A DNA stretch of 64,000 bases from Clostridia bacterium (GTDB lineage: Bacteria; Bacillota; Clostridia; Oscillospirales; Acutalibacteraceae). The notes below the pieces were generated by a model. That model was not told the origin of the DNA. It searched no databases and saw only the letters and a program-made list of their open reading frames with translations. Position numbers and translations under genes: made by a program. Positions within the stretch are counted from its first letter, which is position 1; each line of letters begins with the position of its first letter. This document shows, piece by piece, positions 25,807-34,806 of the stretch. The stretch is taken from NCBI GenBank assembly GCA_017450005.1, contig JAFSYM010000015.1, positions 1-64,000 on the forward strand, given 5' to 3'.

Positions 25807-27006
25807 TTATTTGGAAAGTACGGAAATCGCCTTTTGAAGCTGTGCATCATCGGCAGGATCAAGCAGCTCCGGTGAATCCACACTTTCCATCACAACTTCA
25901 TAATCCGGCGACAGGCCGACGTCATGAAACGGCGTTTTCTTATACGGAATCACCTTGGACGTCGTCAGGATAACCGCACTGCCGTCCTCAAGCGTAAACG
26001 CCTGCTGCGCAGTGCCAACACCGGCCGTTTTCACGCCAACCAGAACCGCCTTGCCGAAATCGCGCAGATCGCACGCAAATAATTCTGCGGGACCGGCAGT
26101 ATTCTCGTCCACAAGCACCGCCATGGGGAGATTGACGTCATTGGATGTGGACGGATAGGACAGGATCGAATTGCCTTCACGTCCGACAAGCTCCACCAAA
26201 ACCTCGTCCTGATTGCTGCAGATCGGCGTAATGCAGTCAATCGCTGCAGCCGCGTATTCGATCGTGCCGTTTGACGTGCCGCGCAAATCAAATACAATGG
26301 CCTGTGCGCCGCTGTCCTGCAGAGCGCCGACAGCTTCCTTGAGCTGTTCCTGCGTATTTGCGTAGAAATCGGTAATCCGGACATAGCCGACTGAACCGAT
26401 GGACTTACGTGTGACGGAAACATAACTGTATCCGACGGTCACATTGAACTCCAGCTCGGTATCCTTTCGCAGACAAGTTACGGAAATCGTGGAAAGCGTA
26501 TCTCCGCCGAGCGCGGCCAAAAGCTGTTCATAGTTCTGTGCATGCACTCGTTCGCCGGATATCTTCAGGATGATATCGTCCTTCTTGATGCCTTTCGCCG
26601 CTGCGGAAGATCCGTTCGCGACGGACGTAACGACCAGCTTTTTTGCCTGTGCGTCCCAAGCTGTCGTGATACCGATTCCGGAAGCCTTTCCGTTGATCCG
26701 GTTGGTATAATCCGCATATTCCTCGGCGGTAAGAAGTTTGCTGTTCGGATCGTTCAAGCCCTCAATATAACCGTTTGCTATGCTCTGATTGATGCTCTCG
26801 TTGTTGATCGAGGCAAAGAAATAGTAGTTATTGCGGATCAGCGCATTGATATCATCGACTGCGGCGTACATCTCGGCGCGACCGGAAATGTTGGAGATCA
26901 GCTTGTTGTAAATGGATTGCGAGAAAGCCATCGTAATGGCAAACGTCGCCGCGATTGAAGCGAGAATGAGCGCCAACGAAACGCCGACGGAGATCTTTTT
27001 GCTCAT
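25807..27006 (-). CDS. S41 (CtpA-like) protease homologue lacking the catalytic Ser and Lys
   Basis: A 399-aa protein with a membrane anchor (residues 7-28), a PDZ domain (SGIGITTAW to DDIILKISGERV, about 108-170) and an S41 domain. In active CtpA enzymes the nucleophile lies in a NxxSASAE-type loop and the Lys 25 residues later in TFGKG. Here the loop reads ENTAGPAELFA, with Gly305 at the Ser position, and the later block reads KTAGVG, with Val330 at the Lys position. Both residues are lost at the expected spacing, while the rest of the fold is well kept and the gene is intact. It probably serves as a non-catalytic PDZ scaffold or inhibitor for the M23 hydrolases encoded just upstream. Confidence 0.85.
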   Translation of the reverse strand: MSKKISVGVSLALILASIAATFAITMAFSQSIYNKLISNISGRAEMYAAVDDINALIRNNYYFFASINNESINQSIANGYIEGLNDPNSKLLTAEEYADYTNRINGKASGIGITTAWDAQAKKLVVTSVANGSSAAAKGIKKDDIILKISGERVHAQNYEQLLAALGGDTLSTISVTCLRKDTELEFNVTVGYSYVSVTRKSIGSVGYVRITDFYANTQEQLKEAVGALQDSGAQAIVFDLRGTSNGTIEYAAAAIDCITPICSNQDEVLVELVGREGNSILSYPSTSNDVNLPMAVLVDENTAGPAELFACDLRDFGKAVLVGVKTAGVGTAQQAFTLEDGSAVILTTSKVIPYKKTPFHDVGLSPDYEVVMESVDSPELLDPADDAQLQKAISVLSK

Positions 27007-27016
27007 GAGTTTCTCC

Positions 27017-28360
27017 TTATTTGGGCATAGAAACGTAGTTCAGCGGATTCATTCTGGTGACGTTGCCGTTCTTATTGGTGCGGACTTCAAAGTGCAGGTG
27101 AGGCCCTGTGGCATTGCCGGTCTGACCGGCTTTGGCAATAACCTGTCCCTGTTTGACTGTCTGTCCCTGGCTGATCAGGATCTGGCTGCAATGATAATAG
27201 GCGGTAAACAAACCGTTGCCGTGGTCAAGGATGATATAATTGCCCATCGACCAATGACCGTAGCCGACCGTCATTGCTTTGCCGCTTTGCGCTGCAACAA
27301 TGTTTTTGCCGTAGGTACCGCCGCTGACGCACATATCCACACCGTGATGCGGACTGCCGTCGGAATAGGCGGGGAAATATGCGGAAATATAACAGTTCTT
27401 ATACGGAAGCGGCCAGATGAGCGTACCGTCATTTTTGATGTCAGCAGCCATTTCCTGTCCCTGCGAAGAGCCCTGTGCCGCAATCAATGCGTCGATTTCA
27501 GCCGCAACTTTTTCTTTTTCGGCTGCGAGCTGCTTGCTCATGCGCTTGTATTCTTCGCTCTGCTTGTCCAGCGTCCGCAGCATGGCCACAGCGTCGCCGC
27601 GCTTAACATTGACCGAATACTTCTTGGAAGCGAGATCGTTTGCCGAAGACTGAACGTTTGCCTGCTTGGCCTGCAGATCCTTCTTTTGCTTTTCGATCTC
27701 CGCTTTTTTGAGATTGACACGCTCCATCGCAGCGTCGAGCGTAATATTCATCTCATGCAATTTATCAATGTCTTCTTCCAGTGAATGAATAAGCGCATCG
27801 TCATACTCTGCGGCATTCTTTAAGTACTGCTGACGCGTAAGAATGTCGGAAAGACTTTGCGCACCGATCAAAAGCTCCAGATCGGAAGACGCGCCCATCA
27901 TATACGACATGCGCATCCGTTCCAGCACTTTTTGATATGTCATATCAATCGTAGTCTCGGACATGGAAATATCAATTTTCGTCGAGGTGATTTGCGCATT
28001 GATGCCTTCAATCTCTGCGTCCAGGGACTGGATATGCGAATTCAAGCCCTGAATATCGGAATTCAAAGCGCTGATTTTCTGATCGAGAATGTCTATCTGA
28101 GAGTTAAGATCGGATATCTGCGATTCCAAAGAAGAAATCTTATCTTTGGTTTCCACGCGGTTTTCGGCGTTCTGCGATAATTTCTTCTCGTTGTCCTTGA
28201 TCTGCTTTTCCAGCTTGTCATACTTGGCCTCCAACTGTTCGACGGTCTGCGCCGCCTGAACCGGGAGAGGGAATAAGGCAGACGCAAAAGCTATGGAAAC
28301 AGCAAGAATCACGCAGAAAATGCCGCGTATCATCCGCGTAGAGCAATCTGTTTTTCGCAT
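27017..28360 (-). CDS. Coiled-coil M23 (LytM) peptidoglycan hydrolase, paralogue 1
   Basis: A 447-aa exported protein: signal peptide to about residue 36 (PVQAAQ), a long heptad-rich coiled coil (about 38-300), then an M23 zinc endopeptidase domain. The metal ligands are kept (HHGVD and HLHFE), so it should cut peptide cross-links. EnvC/CwlO-like coiled-coil hydrolases are activated by FtsEX, whose genes lie upstream in the same operon. GAAGG precedes the ATG. It is closely related to the two following paralogues, and its C-terminal domain is most like that of paralogue 3 (both share WPLPYKNCYISAY). Confidence 0.92.
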   Translation of the reverse strand: MRKTDCSTRMIRGIFCVILAVSIAFASALFPLPVQAAQTVEQLEAKYDKLEKQIKDNEKKLSQNAENRVETKDKISSLESQISDLNSQIDILDQKISALNSDIQGLNSHIQSLDAEIEGINAQITSTKIDISMSETTIDMTYQKVLERMRMSYMMGASSDLELLIGAQSLSDILTRQQYLKNAAEYDDALIHSLEEDIDKLHEMNITLDAAMERVNLKKAEIEKQKKDLQAKQANVQSSANDLASKKYSVNVKRGDAVAMLRTLDKQSEEYKRMSKQLAAEKEKVAAEIDALIAAQGSSQGQEMAADIKNDGTLIWPLPYKNCYISAYFPAYSDGSPHHGVDMCVSGGTYGKNIVAAQSGKAMTVGYGHWSMGNYIILDHGNGLFTAYYHCSQILISQGQTVKQGQVIAKAGQTGNATGPHLHFEVRTNKNGNVTRMNPLNYVSMPK

Positions 28361-28380
28361 GCTAAAACCTTCTTTCCGCC

Positions 28381-29901
28381 TTACGGCACAGAAATGTAGG
28401 ACAGCGGATTCTGCCGCTCAATGCCGTTTCTCGTGTTGATCAGAACCTCAAAATGCAGATGCGGGCCGGTCACATTTCCGGTGTCGCCGACCTTGCCGAT
28501 CAACTGTCCCTTGGATACGGTCTGTCCGAGCGATACGGCGAATGAGCTTAAATGATAGTAGCGCGTAACAAGACCGTTGCCATGGTCAATTTCCATAAAA
28601 TTACCGCGCGTGGAATCATTGTGCACCAATGTAATGACCTTGCCGCTTTGCGGCGCAACAATATCATGGCCGTATGTCTTGCCGGTATCGGTTACAACAA
28701 TATCAATGCCATGGTGTACTCCGCCGTTTTTATAATACGGATATGTGCCGCTGACCACCGCATGCGGATTCTGAATCGGACAGATCAGACCGCGCGCCTG
28801 CGGAGAATTATCCGAATAGGAAGGTGCAATCGTAGAGGGCTGCGTTGTGGTGGTGGTGGTAGTCGTTGTTGTAGTCGTTACCGTGGTTTCTTCGATCGGT
28901 TCTTCCTGACCGGGCAGATACTGTTTCGTCGACGAAGGAACCGTCGTTGTGGTCGTAGTTGTTGCGGGCTTCGTCGTTGTCGGCGCTGTCGTCGCAACAG
29001 GAACCGGATCCTCCTGCACGGATGCTACCTGACGAAGGCGCGCATTCAGCTCTGCGTCCAGACGCGCCTCTTCTGCGCGCATTTGCTCGTCGAGCTGCTG
29101 ATATTCCTTGCTCTCGGCATTCAGGGTTTTCAGCAAAGCATAGGCCTCGTTGCGCTTGGCGTTGGCCGTGTTCTTCTTCACATTCAAATCATCCGCCGAT
29201 GTTTCAACGTCAGCCTGCTTAACCTTCAGCTCTTCAATTTGTGATTGAGCGGCTGCTTTTTTCTCGTTGGCTTCTTGGATCGTATTATCAAGCTGCGTCT
29301 CAAGCTGCTGGAGAGATGTGACCTCGGACTGCAGCGACTTGATTATTTTGTCGTCGTACTCAGAAGCATTCTTTATATACTGCTGCCACGCAAGAACATC
29401 CGCAAGATTCTTCGCCCCGAGCAAGAGTTCCAGATCGGACGCGCTGCCGGCCATATACGTCTTTGTCAGACGGCCGATCGCTTTTTGATACGTATCGTCA
29501 ATCTGGTCTTTTGACGTCACAATCTGCTCGCGCGTTTGCTCGATCTGCTTGTCCATGACGTCGATCTGATGATCCAGCGTCGTAATATTGCCGGTAAGCT
29601 GGTTAATCTCTCCGTTGAGCAGTTCGATCTTTTTATTCAGGATCGTGATCTGACTGCCGAGATCGCCGATTTCGGACTCGATCTCGGAAACTACGGCCGA
29701 TTGATCCTTGGATTCCTTTTTCTTCTCAGCAATAACTTTTTGGTTGGCTTTGATCTGCCGTTCGAGCTTGTCATATTGCGCCTGCAGCATGGCAATGGAT
29801 TCCTCTGCATGCACTGTCATCGGAACCGGTGCGGCAAAAGCAAGTACAGAGGCCAGAACCGCACATAAAAACGCTTTAAAACGAGTCTTCTTTGCGTACA
29901 T
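28381..29901 (-). CDS. Coiled-coil M23 (LytM) peptidoglycan hydrolase, paralogue 2
   Basis: A 506-aa exported protein with signal peptide (to about 32, MTVHAEE), coiled coil to about 290, and a Thr-rich linker at about 300-360 (runs of threonine broken by VPSST). The C-terminal M23 domain has ligands HHGID and HLHFEV. The Thr-rich linker, absent from paralogue 1, would let the catalytic domain reach further into the wall. It lies 20 bp before paralogue 1 in the ftsEX operon. The ribosome site (GGGAG) is rather far from the ATG. Confidence 0.92.
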   Translation of the reverse strand: MYAKKTRFKAFLCAVLASVLAFAAPVPMTVHAEESIAMLQAQYDKLERQIKANQKVIAEKKKESKDQSAVVSEIESEIGDLGSQITILNKKIELLNGEINQLTGNITTLDHQIDVMDKQIEQTREQIVTSKDQIDDTYQKAIGRLTKTYMAGSASDLELLLGAKNLADVLAWQQYIKNASEYDDKIIKSLQSEVTSLQQLETQLDNTIQEANEKKAAAQSQIEELKVKQADVETSADDLNVKKNTANAKRNEAYALLKTLNAESKEYQQLDEQMRAEEARLDAELNARLRQVASVQEDPVPVATTAPTTTKPATTTTTTTVPSSTKQYLPGQEEPIEETTVTTTTTTTTTTTTQPSTIAPSYSDNSPQARGLICPIQNPHAVVSGTYPYYKNGGVHHGIDIVVTDTGKTYGHDIVAPQSGKVITLVHNDSTRGNFMEIDHGNGLVTRYYHLSSFAVSLGQTVSKGQLIGKVGDTGNVTGPHLHFEVLINTRNGIERQNPLSYISVP

Positions 29902-29989
29902 GCGGCAAATTCACGCTCCCTTCGTCAAATTACGCTGCATAGAGAAGCAACGCATATTTATAACTGATGTGCAGTAATCATTCTGTAAT

Positions 29990-31576
29990 CTATCCGGGCA
30001 TCTTCACAAATTTCAGAGGATTCATGCGGGTAATCACACCACCGCGGCTTACTCGCACTTCAAAGTGCAGATGCGGACCGGTTGTGTTGCCGGTGTGTCC
30101 GGCAAGCCCGATCACCTGTCCCTGCTGCACATGGTCGCCCTGCTCGGCAAACAGCTTCTGCATATGATAGTACGCAGTAAACAAACCGTGACCATGGTCA
30201 ATGATGATATAATTCCCCATAGACCAATGGTTGAATCCGTAAGAAATCACAACGCCGTCCGCCGCGGCAACGACATTCTTGCCTTCTGTACCGCCGCGCA
30301 CGCAGATATCCAGACCGTGGTGCTCACCGCCGGAAGGATACTGACCGTAATAAGCGGAGATATAGCAATTTTTATACGGCAGCGGCCAGATGAGTTCAAT
30401 CGTTTCCGGTGTCACAACCGAGATCTTGGTGGTCGGGAATGTGATTTCCGCTGTCTCGGATTCGGTGGTCTGCGTCGCAGACGTCGTCTTTCTGGCGGCC
30501 GTACCGGTATACGCTGTGATGACAGCCGTACTCTTCTTTGTGGTAGAAGGCGGCAGGGTCGTGGATTCTTCGGACGGATTTGTCACACTCTCCCGTACAT
30601 CGTCGTCGGCAGAGGAACCGTACTTGAGCAGATACGCATTGATCTGCGCGTCAACCTTATCCTGCTCTTTGGAAAGCAGTTTCAACGCTGCAGAATACTC
30701 TCCGCTTGTGCTGTCAAGTGTTTTAAAGTAGTCAACAGCTTCTTTGTACTTGTGCTCTGAGAGCTGTTTCTTCAGATCGAGCACATACTGCGAGGATTCC
30801 ATATCGGACTGTCGTCCGGCCAGTGTATTCTTCTCGCCGGACAATGTGCTCTCTTTGGTATCCAGTGCCGTTTTATCCGCGCTGAGCACAGCATTGAGAT
30901 TCTGCAATTCAGTCAGATTTGCTTCAAACTCTGTCAGCAGTTTCTTGTCATAAGCGGACAGATTACGGATAATCTCCAGCTTGGTAAAAAAAGAGGGGAG
31001 ATCCTTTGTGCCGGCCAGGACTTCAAGATTGGAAACCGCGCCGAACATATAGTTGAGCACCAGTCTTCCTTTGAGCTTGCCGTAAAGAATATCCGTTTTT
31101 TTCTGCGCCTCGTAGATCTTGTCCTCCGTCTCGGAGATGGAGCTGTTGAGTTGGGAAATCTCCCCGTTCAGAACCGTAATAGAAGAATTGAGTTTGTTAA
31201 TATCTGTATTGAGAACGGAAACTTTTTTCTCTAAAACGTCAATCTGATTATCGAGATTCTCTATATTGGACTGGATGATCTCGATATTCTTGCTTTGCTT
31301 TTTTTTGCCGCTCTCAACATCGCTGAGGGATTTTTCTCCCTGCTGAATCTTTTCCTCCAGCTTATCATATTTTTCCTGAAGCTGCGAGAGTTCTTCCGAC
31401 GCGGTGGTCGATTCGTCGCCCGATTCTGCCGCTGTGGTCGATTCCGCCTTTGTCGTGGTGCGATCGGCATAATATGTAAAATCCGCAAATGCGCTCCACG
31501 ATGCGCTGATGACCAAAGAGACAATCAGAAGAATACAGACAAAAGAACGGAAATCAGTTTTCCTGAACCTCGTCAT
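29990..31576 (-). CDS. Coiled-coil M23 (LytM) peptidoglycan hydrolase, paralogue 3
   Basis: A 528-aa exported protein directly after ftsX. A signal anchor (VCILLIVSLVISASWSAF), a Thr/Glu-rich spacer, a coiled coil at about 60-320, a Ser/Thr linker at about 335-395, and an M23 domain with HHGLD and HLHFEV. Its start overlaps the ftsX end by 23 bp, so it is the hydrolase most tightly coupled to FtsX and the likeliest FtsEX partner. Confidence 0.92.
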   Translation of the reverse strand: MTRFRKTDFRSFVCILLIVSLVISASWSAFADFTYYADRTTTKAESTTAAESGDESTTASEELSQLQEKYDKLEEKIQQGEKSLSDVESGKKKQSKNIEIIQSNIENLDNQIDVLEKKVSVLNTDINKLNSSITVLNGEISQLNSSISETEDKIYEAQKKTDILYGKLKGRLVLNYMFGAVSNLEVLAGTKDLPSFFTKLEIIRNLSAYDKKLLTEFEANLTELQNLNAVLSADKTALDTKESTLSGEKNTLAGRQSDMESSQYVLDLKKQLSEHKYKEAVDYFKTLDSTSGEYSAALKLLSKEQDKVDAQINAYLLKYGSSADDDVRESVTNPSEESTTLPPSTTKKSTAVITAYTGTAARKTTSATQTTESETAEITFPTTKISVVTPETIELIWPLPYKNCYISAYYGQYPSGGEHHGLDICVRGGTEGKNVVAAADGVVISYGFNHWSMGNYIIIDHGHGLFTAYYHMQKLFAEQGDHVQQGQVIGLAGHTGNTTGPHLHFEVRVSRGGVITRMNPLKFVKMPG

Positions 31577-32480
31577 AATCTTTCTCCTTAAGATACTTCT
31601 TAATGGATATGGCGCTTCCGAAGCAACCGGTCAGAATTCCGATCGCTTCAAAACCGATCAGAATCCAATACCAGTAATTCACAAACGGCACCGGCCGAAT
31701 CATCTGCAGAATGCCGAACGCATTGGAAAGCGACGTCAGAATCAGTTGATACAAGCCAAAGACAATCCCAAGAGATACGAGACCGGAAAATGCGCCGATG
31801 ATCATACCCTCAACCATAAAAGGCCAGCGTATAAAGGAATTCGTCGCGCCGACATTTTTCATGATGGAAATCTCAAGACGCCTGTTGTACATGGTGATAC
31901 GAACCGTGTTCGAGATAATGAACAGAGAGACAAGCAGCAGCATGGCGATCGCACCGATGCTGATATAGGACACCGAGCTGCGAAGCGTCACAAGGAAAGA
32001 CGCAAGCTCCTTGCTCTGACGCACATATTGAATATTCTCAAGCGCGTTGATCTTTTCGAGCGTAGCGTCAAACTGCGACATATCGCTCAGATGCACCTCA
32101 AAAGACGCCGGGATCGTCTCGGCCTCTTTGTCATCAAAATAGTCCACAAGTAGATCGCTCTGGATATGGTCGTAAAAATCCTTGCTGTTCTCTTCAGCGG
32201 AGTGGTAGTCAACTTTTTCGATATTATCCAGAGCAACAATATTGTTGCCGATGGCTTCAACTTCCTGTGCGGACAAGTCGTTGTCCACAAATATCATCAC
32301 AACGTTCTGCTGGTCGACCTCATCGAGAACCGACTGCACATTGACGAAACACAAAAAAGCAATGCCGATCAGAATCAAACATGACATCAGCACACAAATA
32401 GACGCAATGCTCATCAGCCGGTTGACCCAGACATTGCGGAAACCTTCCTTAGTCAGATAACGAAGACTGCCGGAAAACAT
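31554..32480 (-). CDS. ftsX: Cell-division ABC transporter permease FtsX
   Basis: A 308-aa membrane protein with the FtsX order: a first membrane helix (SIASICVLMSCLILIGIAFL), a large outside loop (about 50-180) that binds the hydrolase partner, then three more helices. Cytoplasmic elements include LTKEGFRNVWVNR at the start and NTVRITMYNRRLEISIMKNVGA between helices. With FtsE it converts ATP hydrolysis into activation of peptidoglycan hydrolases. It overlaps the third M23 gene. Confidence 0.95.
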   Translation of the reverse strand: MFSGSLRYLTKEGFRNVWVNRLMSIASICVLMSCLILIGIAFLCFVNVQSVLDEVDQQNVVMIFVDNDLSAQEVEAIGNNIVALDNIEKVDYHSAEENSKDFYDHIQSDLLVDYFDDKEAETIPASFEVHLSDMSQFDATLEKINALENIQYVRQSKELASFLVTLRSSVSYISIGAIAMLLLVSLFIISNTVRITMYNRRLEISIMKNVGATNSFIRWPFMVEGMIIGAFSGLVSLGIVFGLYQLILTSLSNAFGILQMIRPVPFVNYWYWILIGFEAIGILTGCFGSAISIKKYLKEKDYDEVQEN

Positions 32481-32497
32481 TCGACACCGCTCCCTTC

Positions 32498-33394
32498 TTA
32501 TTCGTCCCGGTTATCATCCGCAGATGATTTATCCAGAAAGACGGTAAATTCGCCCGAAGGCTGCTCAATCTTGGTATCGCCGTATTTCGAAATGGATGCA
32601 TCGAGTTTTGCGGCATCTCCTTCGCCGGTGATGGCGTAGCTCTGGTCAAGGCCCTGAATATACGCACTGTCCAGATGTCCCTGAGACGACTGCAGAAAGC
32701 CGCCGCTATCCTCGGAATTACCGTCAAAAATCACACGGCCTTTTTCAAGAATAACCACACGGCGCTTGAACTGCTGTACGAGCTCATGCGCATGCGTGAC
32801 CATGATAACGGTTGTGCCGCCTTTGTTCAGGCGGGTAAGCAGCTCCACGATCTCCATAGACATCTGCGGATCCACGTTGCCGGTGGGCTCGTCGGCGATG
32901 ATGATGTCGGCGTTATTGCAAAGCGCACGCGCCAAAGCGACCCGCTGCTGCTCGCCGCCGGAAAGCTCCTGCGGGTAATTGCGCGCCTTGTCCGAAAGGC
33001 CGACAAGATTGAGCACAAACGGCACACGTTTGCGAATCTTATTCTCTTTCGTGCCGATCACGCGCATGGCAAACGCAACGTTGTCGTATACAGTCATGGT
33101 GGGGATCAGGCGGAAGTCCTGGAAAACAATACCCATCGTGCGGCGGAAATAAGGAATTTTGCGTTTCGGCATCGTTCCAAGATCAAAATCCTTGACCTTG
33201 ATCGACCCGCTCGTGGGCACTTCCTCGCGCATCAACAGCTTGAGGAATGTGCTTTTGCCGGCGCCGGAGGCACCAACAATGAAAACAAATTCCCCTTTAT
33301 CAATGGAAATGTTTACACTGTCGAGCGCTTTGGTCGTGTTCTTCTTACTCGAACTGGCTTCATATACTTTTGTTACATTTTTAAATTCAATCAT
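32498..33394 (-). CDS. ftsE: Cell-division ATPase FtsE with C-terminal extension
   Basis: A 298-aa ABC ATPase. Walker A is GASGAGKST, the Q-loop lies at GIVFQDFRLIP, the signature is LSGGEQQR, Walker B is IIIADEPTG and the H-loop is MVTHAHELV. FtsE is usually about 220-230 aa. Here an acidic, low-complexity tail of about 70 residues follows RVIFDGNSEDSGG (GDAAKLDASISK and a final SSADDNRDE). It precedes ftsX by 17 bp. Confidence 0.95.
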   Translation of the reverse strand: MIEFKNVTKVYEASSSKKNTTKALDSVNISIDKGEFVFIVGASGAGKSTFLKLLMREEVPTSGSIKVKDFDLGTMPKRKIPYFRRTMGIVFQDFRLIPTMTVYDNVAFAMRVIGTKENKIRKRVPFVLNLVGLSDKARNYPQELSGGEQQRVALARALCNNADIIIADEPTGNVDPQMSMEIVELLTRLNKGGTTVIMVTHAHELVQQFKRRVVILEKGRVIFDGNSEDSGGFLQSSQGHLDSAYIQGLDQSYAITGEGDAAKLDASISKYGDTKIEQPSGEFTVFLDKSSADDNRDE

Positions 33395-33406
33395 AGTATT
33401 CCTTCC

Positions 33407-34492
33407 TTAGAACTTGACAGGTTTCGCGTCCAGATACTTCTTGACCATCAGCGCCACTTTGAATACGATGGCGTCATCAAACTCACGAAGATCGAGTCCC
33501 GTGAATTTTTTGATCTTTTCCAGACGATAAACAAGCGTGTTACGGTGAACGAACAGTTTTCTTGAGGTTTCGGAAACATTCAGATTGTTCTCGAAGAAAC
33601 GCTGGATGGTGAACAGCGTCTCATGATCGAGTGATTCGATGGAGTTACTCTTGAAGACTTCGCGCAGGAACATGTCGCACAGCGTCGTGGGGAGCTGATA
33701 GATCAGTCTGGCAATGCCGAGATTGTCATAGCTCACAATCACTTTTTCGGTGTCAAATACTTTGCCGACCTCTAAAGCGACCTGCGCCTCCTTGAATGAG
33801 CGCGCCAGATCCTTGATATCCTTTACGGTCGTCCCGATACCGACAAGCGGCTGTGCCATGAACTCGGAACCGAGCGCATCGGAGATTGAGCGGGCGAGTT
33901 TTTCAAGATCGCCTGCCTCAACGCCCGGATGCACTTCCTTGACGAGCGCGATATCGGTATCGTTGATGTTGATTACAAAGTCCTTGTTTTTATCCGGGAA
34001 CAGGGTTTGCAAAACGTCGTAAACAGAAACGTCGCTGTTGTCCGTCAGGCGGATGAGCAGAACAACGCGCGTGACCTCGTTGTTGAAACGCAGTTCACGT
34101 GCTTTGAGATAAATATCACCGGAGAGTATGTTATCGAGAATCACGTTCTTGATAAAGTTGCCGCGGTCATATTTCTCATCGCCGAGCTGCCGGATCGCCT
34201 CAAGAGAGACGCAGCACAGATCGGCAAACCGCACAGCCTCCTCATCTGTTCCTTCTACAAAAACAGCATACTCTGCCTGCACCTGACTGCCGAAAGACCG
34301 AAACGACATTGTACCCGATTGCAGCGCACTCTGCGCAGAAAACAGATCCGCCGGCAGATCCTGAAGAATCTCGCCGATACGAACAAGCTCGCTGCAGGAA
34401 ATAATCGTTCCGGATTCGTCGATCACACCGACGTTGCGATTCATCGCATCGCGCATCTGATGAATGACACTCTGAAACAATCTGTTTGACAT
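33407..34492 (-). CDS. CdaR/PucR-type transcriptional regulator
   Basis: A 361-aa protein. The N-terminal part (residues 5-130) resembles the sugar-diacid-recognition domain (MNRNVGVIDESGTIISCSE), the middle part is GGDEF-like, and the C-terminus is the PucR helix-turn-helix (FFENNLNVSETSRKLFVHRN, then LVYRLEKIKKFTGLDL). It lies 12 bp before ftsE in the same direction, so it may head the operon and control hydrolase expression. The ligand is unknown. Confidence 0.88.
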   Translation of the reverse strand: MSNRLFQSVIHQMRDAMNRNVGVIDESGTIISCSELVRIGEILQDLPADLFSAQSALQSGTMSFRSFGSQVQAEYAVFVEGTDEEAVRFADLCCVSLEAIRQLGDEKYDRGNFIKNVILDNILSGDIYLKARELRFNNEVTRVVLLIRLTDNSDVSVYDVLQTLFPDKNKDFVININDTDIALVKEVHPGVEAGDLEKLARSISDALGSEFMAQPLVGIGTTVKDIKDLARSFKEAQVALEVGKVFDTEKVIVSYDNLGIARLIYQLPTTLCDMFLREVFKSNSIESLDHETLFTIQRFFENNLNVSETSRKLFVHRNTLVYRLEKIKKFTGLDLREFDDAIVFKVALMVKKYLDAKPVKF

Positions 34493-34806
34493 CAGTAAAA
34501 CTCCTCTACATTTACATCACAATATCATTATGCAAATTGCCAATCTTAATGTAATTATTCTACACAATTTCGGTACATAATGCAAGAGTAAATTCAGAAA
34601 AAAAGAATCATTTTTTGATTTTTTTGTGTGAAAACACAAATACTAAACATAAAATTAATATATTATTCACAAAATTCACCATCATTTACATCCGAACGGG
34701 CATTTGTGAAAAATCACGAAAACACAATAACAGTCTAAGTTATTTAATAATGTATTATTCGGAATACCGCTTTAAATACAAGTAATAATAAAGCGGGAGG
34801 GATAAT
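34493..34806. other. Divergent intergenic region, A+T rich
   Basis: No gene is seen between the CdaR-like gene and the DUF975-like gene. It contains a hairpin TTTGTGT-GAAA-ACACAAA (34623-34640), an AATAAT-GT-ATTATT palindrome (34748-34761) and, at its right end, a hairpin over the ribosome site of the next gene. Exact promoters for the two divergent genes are not clear. Confidence 0.6.
34767..34801 (+). promoter_or_regulatory. 5'-leader hairpin abutting and partly covering a ribosome site
   Basis: CCGCTTTA (34767-34774) pairs perfectly with TAAAGCGG (34789-34796). The 3' arm runs directly into the Shine-Dalgarno GGGAGGG (34795-34801), so folding would limit ribosome access to the gene at 34807. 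Confidence 0.5.
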
